64,000 nt of DNA from Erythroxylum novogranatense (lineage: Eukaryota > Streptophyta > Magnoliopsida > Malpighiales > Erythroxylaceae), in contig CM057231.1 in the NCBI GenBank assembly GCA_029891385.1, positions 61,115,103 to 61,179,102 of the forward strand, written 5' to 3'. Shown one piece after another: positions 58,881 through 64,000 of the stretch; the first letter of the stretch is position 1, and each line of letters starts with the position of its first letter. Under the pieces are notes generated by a model, which did no database searches, was not told the DNA's origin, and saw only the letters and a list, made by a program, of their open reading frames with translations. Made by a program: the position numbers and the translations under genes.

Positions 58881-59734
58881 CGTTAGTCAAAATAAAATAA
58901 CTAGACTACTTCTATAGTAGTGATGAGTCTAAGTCCATCCCATAGAGTGTGTGTGTAAAGTTGTTGAAATAAAATTAATTGTTGTTTAGGTTTAACGAGG
59001 GGTTTTGGATTTTGAAATAAGAAAATAAAATGAAACTAGACTAATAAAAACAAATTAAAGAAAATATGCAAAAAATGATAAAAATAGGAATTTGATAAAT
59101 ACTTGGTTCTTTGGTTCAATCTCTACTACATTCTAATTAAACAAATTTCATTAATTTGTTATTCTCTAACCTCTACTAGCAACTATTAATCATGGGTTAA
59201 TAATTAACCCGAGCTTTCCCTTAGATTTTTTTAATCAAGATACGATCATTAATTATACCTAACCACTGAATAACCTAGGATACGGTCATTAATTAAACCT
59301 AACAACTGAATAACCTAGGACACGATCTCTAAATTTAATTAGGCAGTTGCATTACAAATTAGAAAAACTGATTAATTAAGGCAACAACCACATATGATGC
59401 ATCATTTAACCTAGTTCATGTTATTCGTAATGATTATGAATTATTATTCGCTACATATCAATTTTAACATAACAATTGTGAATTATATTGAAATTCTAGC
59501 AACAGGTTTGCAAATAAACGATTCAATGAACGCATTAAAATCATCCTTTCATAATACTTAATGAATTCATACACAAATAAGCGAAAAATAATAAAAATTT
59601 GATTATCCATACACAACCCAAATCCATACGCTAAGGATAACATAATCAATTTAATAAGAGAGAAAAAAACAAAAAAAATATGAAATACACTTAACCCAAG
59701 TTGTCGGCGTTGATTTCACCTCCGAACTGGTGTC
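58881..59734. other. AT-rich spacer
   Basis: Contains a short duplication: 'aacctaggatacggtcattaattaaacctaac' -like segments recur near 59230-59330 (three diverged copies of about 45 bases). No gene is recognised. Confidence 0.5.
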
Positions 59735-61481
59735 GGCATGTCTAGCCCTTCATGGGTCTCTCCCGAAAAAAATGTTTCAACCCTATTAATAACCCCTACC
59801 GAAGACCCCAAGTAATACCTCTTCACTGCACCTCCTTTTGTTTCTCGCAAGCTCTTTTCTATTCTATTTCCCTAGCTACTGTTCACTTTGATGTGACAAA
59901 TTAACTTGGTGGTCCAAGCTACTATTCATGTCTCACTTAACCCTCGCTATTGTTTTCTGTCCATTTTAAGCAAACCTCACCTAATATCTGCGTAACGTCT
60001 GCGTTTCACGGACATTGTCTACATTTTCGCAGGACATCTACATTGACACGTAGGACACACAAATGTTGACTATGTTTTGTTCCTTTGTTGCACTCCTGCA
60101 TTGCCATTTTGGTCATGTACTACTGCATGCCTTGCGTTTTGTCTCTTGGCCATTTGCTGCACTTTCTTCATCTTGCTTTGTCGTGTTTGTCTCTTTTTTC
60201 AACTATCCATTTTTATTTTCTCCAGTAACCATGAGATTAATTAACCCCTACCGAAGACCCCAAGCAGTGCCTCTTCATTGTGCCTCCTTTTGTTTCTCGC
60301 AAGCTCTAACGTCGAGATGTCTAGCCCTCTATAAGTCTCTTCTGAAAAAAATGCTTCAGCCATTATTAATAACCCCTACCGAAGACCCTAAGCAGTGCCT
60401 CTTCACTGCGCCTCCTTTTGTTTCTCGCAAGCTCTCTTCTGTTTTATTTCCTTAGCTACTGTTCACCTTGATGTGACAAATTAACTTGGTGGTCTAAGCT
60501 ATTATTCACTTCTCACTTAACCCTCGTTGATGTCTTCTATGTGTGTTAAGCAAAACGCACCCAATTTCTTCATAATGTTTGCATTTCACATACATTGTTT
60601 GCATTTTTGCATGACTTCTATGTGGACACATAGGACACGCAGACGTTATCCATGTTTTGTTCCTCTACTGTGCTCCTGTGCTGTCGTTTTGTTCAAGGAC
60701 TACTACATGCCTTGCATTTTGTTTCCTGACCATTTGCTGCATTTTCTTCATCTTGCATTGTCGTCTTTGTCTCTTTTGTCAGTTATCCATTTTATTTTCT
60801 CCAATAACCATGAGATTAATTAACCCCACCAAGACCCCATCAATCCTCATTGTTGTCTTCTATCCATTTTAAGCAAAACTCACCTAATGTCTACATAACG
60901 TCTGTGTTTCACAAACATTATCTACATTGTCTAAGTTTTTGTAGGACATCTACATTGACACGTAGGACACGCAAACGTCGTCTATGTTTTGTTCCTCTTT
61001 TGCACTCCTATACTACCATTTTGGTCATGTACTGCTACATGCCTTGCGTTTTGTCTCTTGGCCATTTGTTGTATTTTCTTCATCCGGCTTTGTTGTGTTT
61101 GTCTCTTTTTTAGCTATCCATTTTATTTTCTAGTAACCATGAGATTAATTAACCCTCATCAAGACCCCAAGTAGTGCTCTTCAACGCGCCTCCTTTGTTT
61201 CTCAAGCTCTAACATCGGGATGTCTAGCCCTCTATAAGTCTCTTCTGAAAAAATGCTTCAGCCATTATTAATAACCCCTGCTGAAGACCCCAAGCAGTGC
61301 CTCTTCACTGCGCCTCCTTTTGTTTCTCGCAAGCTCTCTTCTGTTTTATTTCCTTAACTACTATTCACCTTGATGTGACAAATTAACTTGGTGGTCTAAG
61401 CTATTATTCACGTCTCACTTAACCCTCGTTGATGTCTTCTGTGTGTTTTAAGCAAAACGCACCCAATGTCTACTTAACGTG
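59735..61481. repeat. Two-module tandem array
   Basis: Module A (about 250-260 bases) starts at the sites reading aacgtctgcgtttcac, near 59994, 60573 and 60895, and ends with accatgagattaattaaccc. Module B (up to about 320 bases) starts ccgaagaccccaagcagtg and runs to the next A. The order seen is B-A-B-A-b-A-B, where b (about 60825-60895) is an internally deleted B. Complete B modules hold an inner duplication of 'gaagacccyaagcagtgcct'. Spacings between A starts are about 579, 322 and 581. The array is cut at 61481 by an LTR. No coding or LTR function is evident. Confidence 0.85.
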
Positions 61482-64000
61482 TAACATCCCGTCACCGATG
61501 GGAAGGTTATATTGATAAATTGAGACGGGTTAGGATTTTTACCGCATATTATTGACTGAGCATTCATTTGGCCTCTAATTTTAGAAGAATGGGTCTTTTG
61601 CACATGCACATATAGTACATGCATTCATGACATTTTCCCAAAGATTTGATTTTGAATTTGATATGAATTGTGATTTGTGAGATAATTAGATTTGATTATG
61701 ATTTATTGGGAATTTGGAAGAATTGGGTTTGAAAATTTGAATAGGAAATGTTTTAGAGTAATTGCCGCTGAAAGTGCTCTTCAAAATTTTCTGAAAATTG
61801 GGAGAAAAAGTCCGGACCGAAAATTTTACGAGTGACGGACTGATTGACTGCATAGCGCTAGAATAATTGGTGAATGGAAATGGAAAAATTTAGATATATG
61901 ATATTGGAATTTAATATCTCGAGCCATTAAAATTTGGAGACAAATTGGACTAGAAATGAATTGAAAAGAGAAAGAGATTTAAATGTTTTGCGAGGAAAGA
62001 GACAAGAGACTTAGTGATTAACCTTTAAATACCTAAGGTTATAAGAGAAGAAGAAAGAAAAGTCTTCCTCCCTAGGGCAAATTTTCCTCTCCTTCGATCG
62101 ATTCTCCGCTTCTTCACCGTGCTTGATCTTTGGCTTGTTGTTTGATAGCTCCTTCTCCTCGGTAAAGCCGCCTAAATCCTAAGGAAGATGATCGTTGGAG
62201 TGGTTTTGGGAGGAAACCGTTGGTGTTAAAGTTTTAGAGGATTTTCAGAAGATTTGAGGATTTATGCTTAATTGGTAAGTTAATGGGTTTAATGTTGTTG
62301 ATCTGTTAGTTTGATGCATGCATGGGTTTAATTGTGAAAGATTGGGATAGTTTTAGTTAAGTTATTACTTAATTTAGAGAGAGAAATGGCGAAAAATTGA
62401 TTGGAGAAGACGACTGCGACTCATGACGTCAGCGACGTCTTGAAGCCTCGCCATGCAATAATCAACATTTAATTCGTCACGGCGAGCGAGATGGAAGACG
62501 TCGCGGCGAGCTCAAAATGTTTCACGCCGCGGCGAGCTCGAGTTTCCCATGGCCGCGTCGAGTCCTCTCCCGTGCATTGCGGCGAGCCCCAAGGAAAACG
62601 TCACGCGACGAAGGCCATTACACGCTTGACGAGGACCTTTTCCAGAACTGATTTAAATTGGTTTTTGAGGCATAGCTTATGGTGCAGACCTCCGATTGAG
62701 GTGATGTTTGAGTCGTTATGATCTAGAGAAAGATGTCTACAATTGATGTGAAGAATGAAAGTTTGAATTTAAATTAGTAGGATCGCAATTAGTGAGAGAA
62801 AGTTAAGGATGTGATTGTATTGCACCTAAAGATTGTTTCTTAACAATTGAGTATAATGTGAGACATTGAAAATAAATTCAATGCTATCGGGAATTTTAGA
62901 GATCGAGCATAATGGGTGAATTTGATCTAGAGAATAGTGATATAGATTTTGAGGTAATACCCTAGCGAGTATGACGTGATAAATTGACTGAATATTAGAA
63001 ATGGAATTGGTGGAGTTCTGTAATATGTTATTGAATTGGAATTGAGTCATTATTGAGCAATTGAGTAAAAGGTTAGAATGTGACAAAAGAAAATCAAAAA
63101 TGGGAAGTAGTACCAGGAAAGTCATGAATAGCCATTGTACATCTTTTATTTAAGACATATGCATCATTGAATTTCTGTGATTGTGCATTTTGTAATAGAA
63201 ATTATTTGACTGTTATAGAGGCACCGTTGGATCGTCATTCCACGGATATTGCTGGGACTTCCAGGCAGTAGCTCAGAAGTGACAGGTGAGTAACCTAGTT
63301 GATTCCTCAATCTTTATGTGTTTAATATTATGCACTGATGCCATGTGGAGATAACGGAGGGTTATGTGTGTTTGCTTTTGATTGATTTCGCACCATAGGT
63401 GCTCAAGTATTAGGAACTTGATATTGAAGTCTTGTTGTGCAACCGATTATGCATGCTTCAATGAAATAAACTGAAAATGATTATGATCAAATATCGGACC
63501 AAGGTCCGAAGGAATGGGAAATGGGACATCGAAAGGTAAACCGATCAGAATGTAAATTGGGACATATGCATTCATGCATAATGGCATGTTCAGATAATGA
63601 TAGTTGTGACCTGAGTCGCTACTGATACTGAAAAGAGCCTAGAGCTCACACACTGTCACTGAACCAGGCCTCGAGCTCGAGGGGAGTTAGTGCATCCTGC
63701 ATGAGGGCTCTCCTACTCCCTAGACGCGTCTGATTACTGATCACTGTTAAGCGCTCGGTCACAACACTGTAATAAACTGGAAAAGAGTCACATGTGCATT
63801 GCATATAAAAGTGATAACTGATTTACGAAATTGCATGAGTTCTGTAAATTGTTATATGATAATACTGAATGTATAATTGACTGAAACTGTGAATTGCTTG
63901 TCACATGCATGAATTGGGTGAACCATCGATGATGGTTTCTCATTGAGTTCGCAAACTCACCCAACAATGCAATTATTTTTCAGGGTTTGAAGAGTACCCC
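61482..64000 (+). mobile_element. Second copy of the 2.9-kb gypsy-type LTR, cut by window end
   Basis: Starts tgtaacatcccgtcaccg at 61482; the preceding five bases taacg are the expected target duplication, whose partner lies outside. In sense: GA-rich leader (62040-62070), donor TTG|GTAAGT (exon end 62274), CG-rich cluster (62405-62620) in the putative intron, 67-nt mini-exon candidate (63219-63285) between TTATAG and GTGAGT, one subrepeat copy near 63700-63735, and acceptor TTTTTCAG at 63983. It parallels 30487-33424 read on the minus strand. Whether it is a solo LTR or the 5' LTR of a complete element cannot be seen. Confidence 0.88.
62405..62620. repeat. CG-rich near-palindromic cluster
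   Basis: Units such as gacgtcgcggcgagctc and cacgccgcggcgagctcg occur five to six times. Same position in the LTR as the cluster at 32372-32526, but with a different unit (gcggcgag instead of cgcgacgtgcg). Confidence 0.88.

Noticed and set aside
60063..61174. Several frames with cysteine- and phenylalanine-rich peptides
   Set aside because: They recur with the tandem modules in different lengths and frames, without conserved starts; no protein family is recognised.

Overview
This is a 64 kb piece of a nuclear genome from a flowering plant, almost certainly a dicot. The evidence is the set of plant retrotransposon lineages (Athila/Tat-like Ty3/gypsy, SIRE-like and other Ty1/copia), tRNA-iMet and tRNA-Asp type primer-binding sites, a FAR1/FHY3-related gene remnant, a receptor-like LRR remnant, and an inserted piece of chloroplast DNA. 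The species cannot be fixed from sequence alone. No intact protein-coding host gene is visible. The window is an AT-rich graveyard of nested retroelements, and nearly all long reading frames are broken pieces of gag, pol or env-like genes.

Layout. 1-1.9 kb: FAR1-related pseudogene (minus). 1.9-4.7 kb: AT-rich, no gene seen. 4.7-5.8 kb: LRR receptor-like pseudogene (minus). 5.8-8.45 kb: an LTR-like block with an 18-bp minisatellite. 8.45-11.8 kb: a gypsy RT scrap, then an Athila-like LTR, PBS and gag. 11.8-14.3 kb: plastid DNA (ycf1 3' part, rps15, ndhH 5' part). 14.3-15.7 kb: a foldback-like element of inverted LTR ends with a 5-bp target duplication. 15.7-25.0 kb: a degenerate Ty1/copia element with both LTRs. 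25.0-27.6 kb: a second Athila-like gag/protease and 3' region. 27.6-49.3 kb: a SIRE-like copia element (minus) carrying an env-like gene, split by a solo LTR (30.5-33.4 kb) and by a 12.5-kb element (35.6-48.1 kb). That 12.5-kb element itself contains a 4.5-kb LTR-like insertion and a 2.27-kb solo LTR. 49.3-51.2 kb: LTR fragments. 51.6-55.9 kb: a third Athila-like element (minus). 56-58.5 kb: a GC-richer block that looks like Tat-type LTR sequence. 58.6-58.9 kb: a LINE scrap. 59.7-61.5 kb: a two-module tandem array. 61.5 kb to the end: a second copy of the 2.9-kb LTR family, cut by the window edge.

The most interesting signals are inside the LTRs. Several families that look unrelated share what reads as an exon-intron plan: a GA-rich leader, a GTAAG donor, an intron, a 63-76 nt mini-exon, a second donor, and a pyrimidine-rich acceptor near the LTR end. 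Several also carry clusters of CG-rich near-palindromes in otherwise AT-rich DNA. The LTRs of the 12.5-kb element hold four tandem hairpin units in which a stem is preserved by paired base changes. These readings are inference from sequence by eye; transcript and alignment tests are named in the findings.
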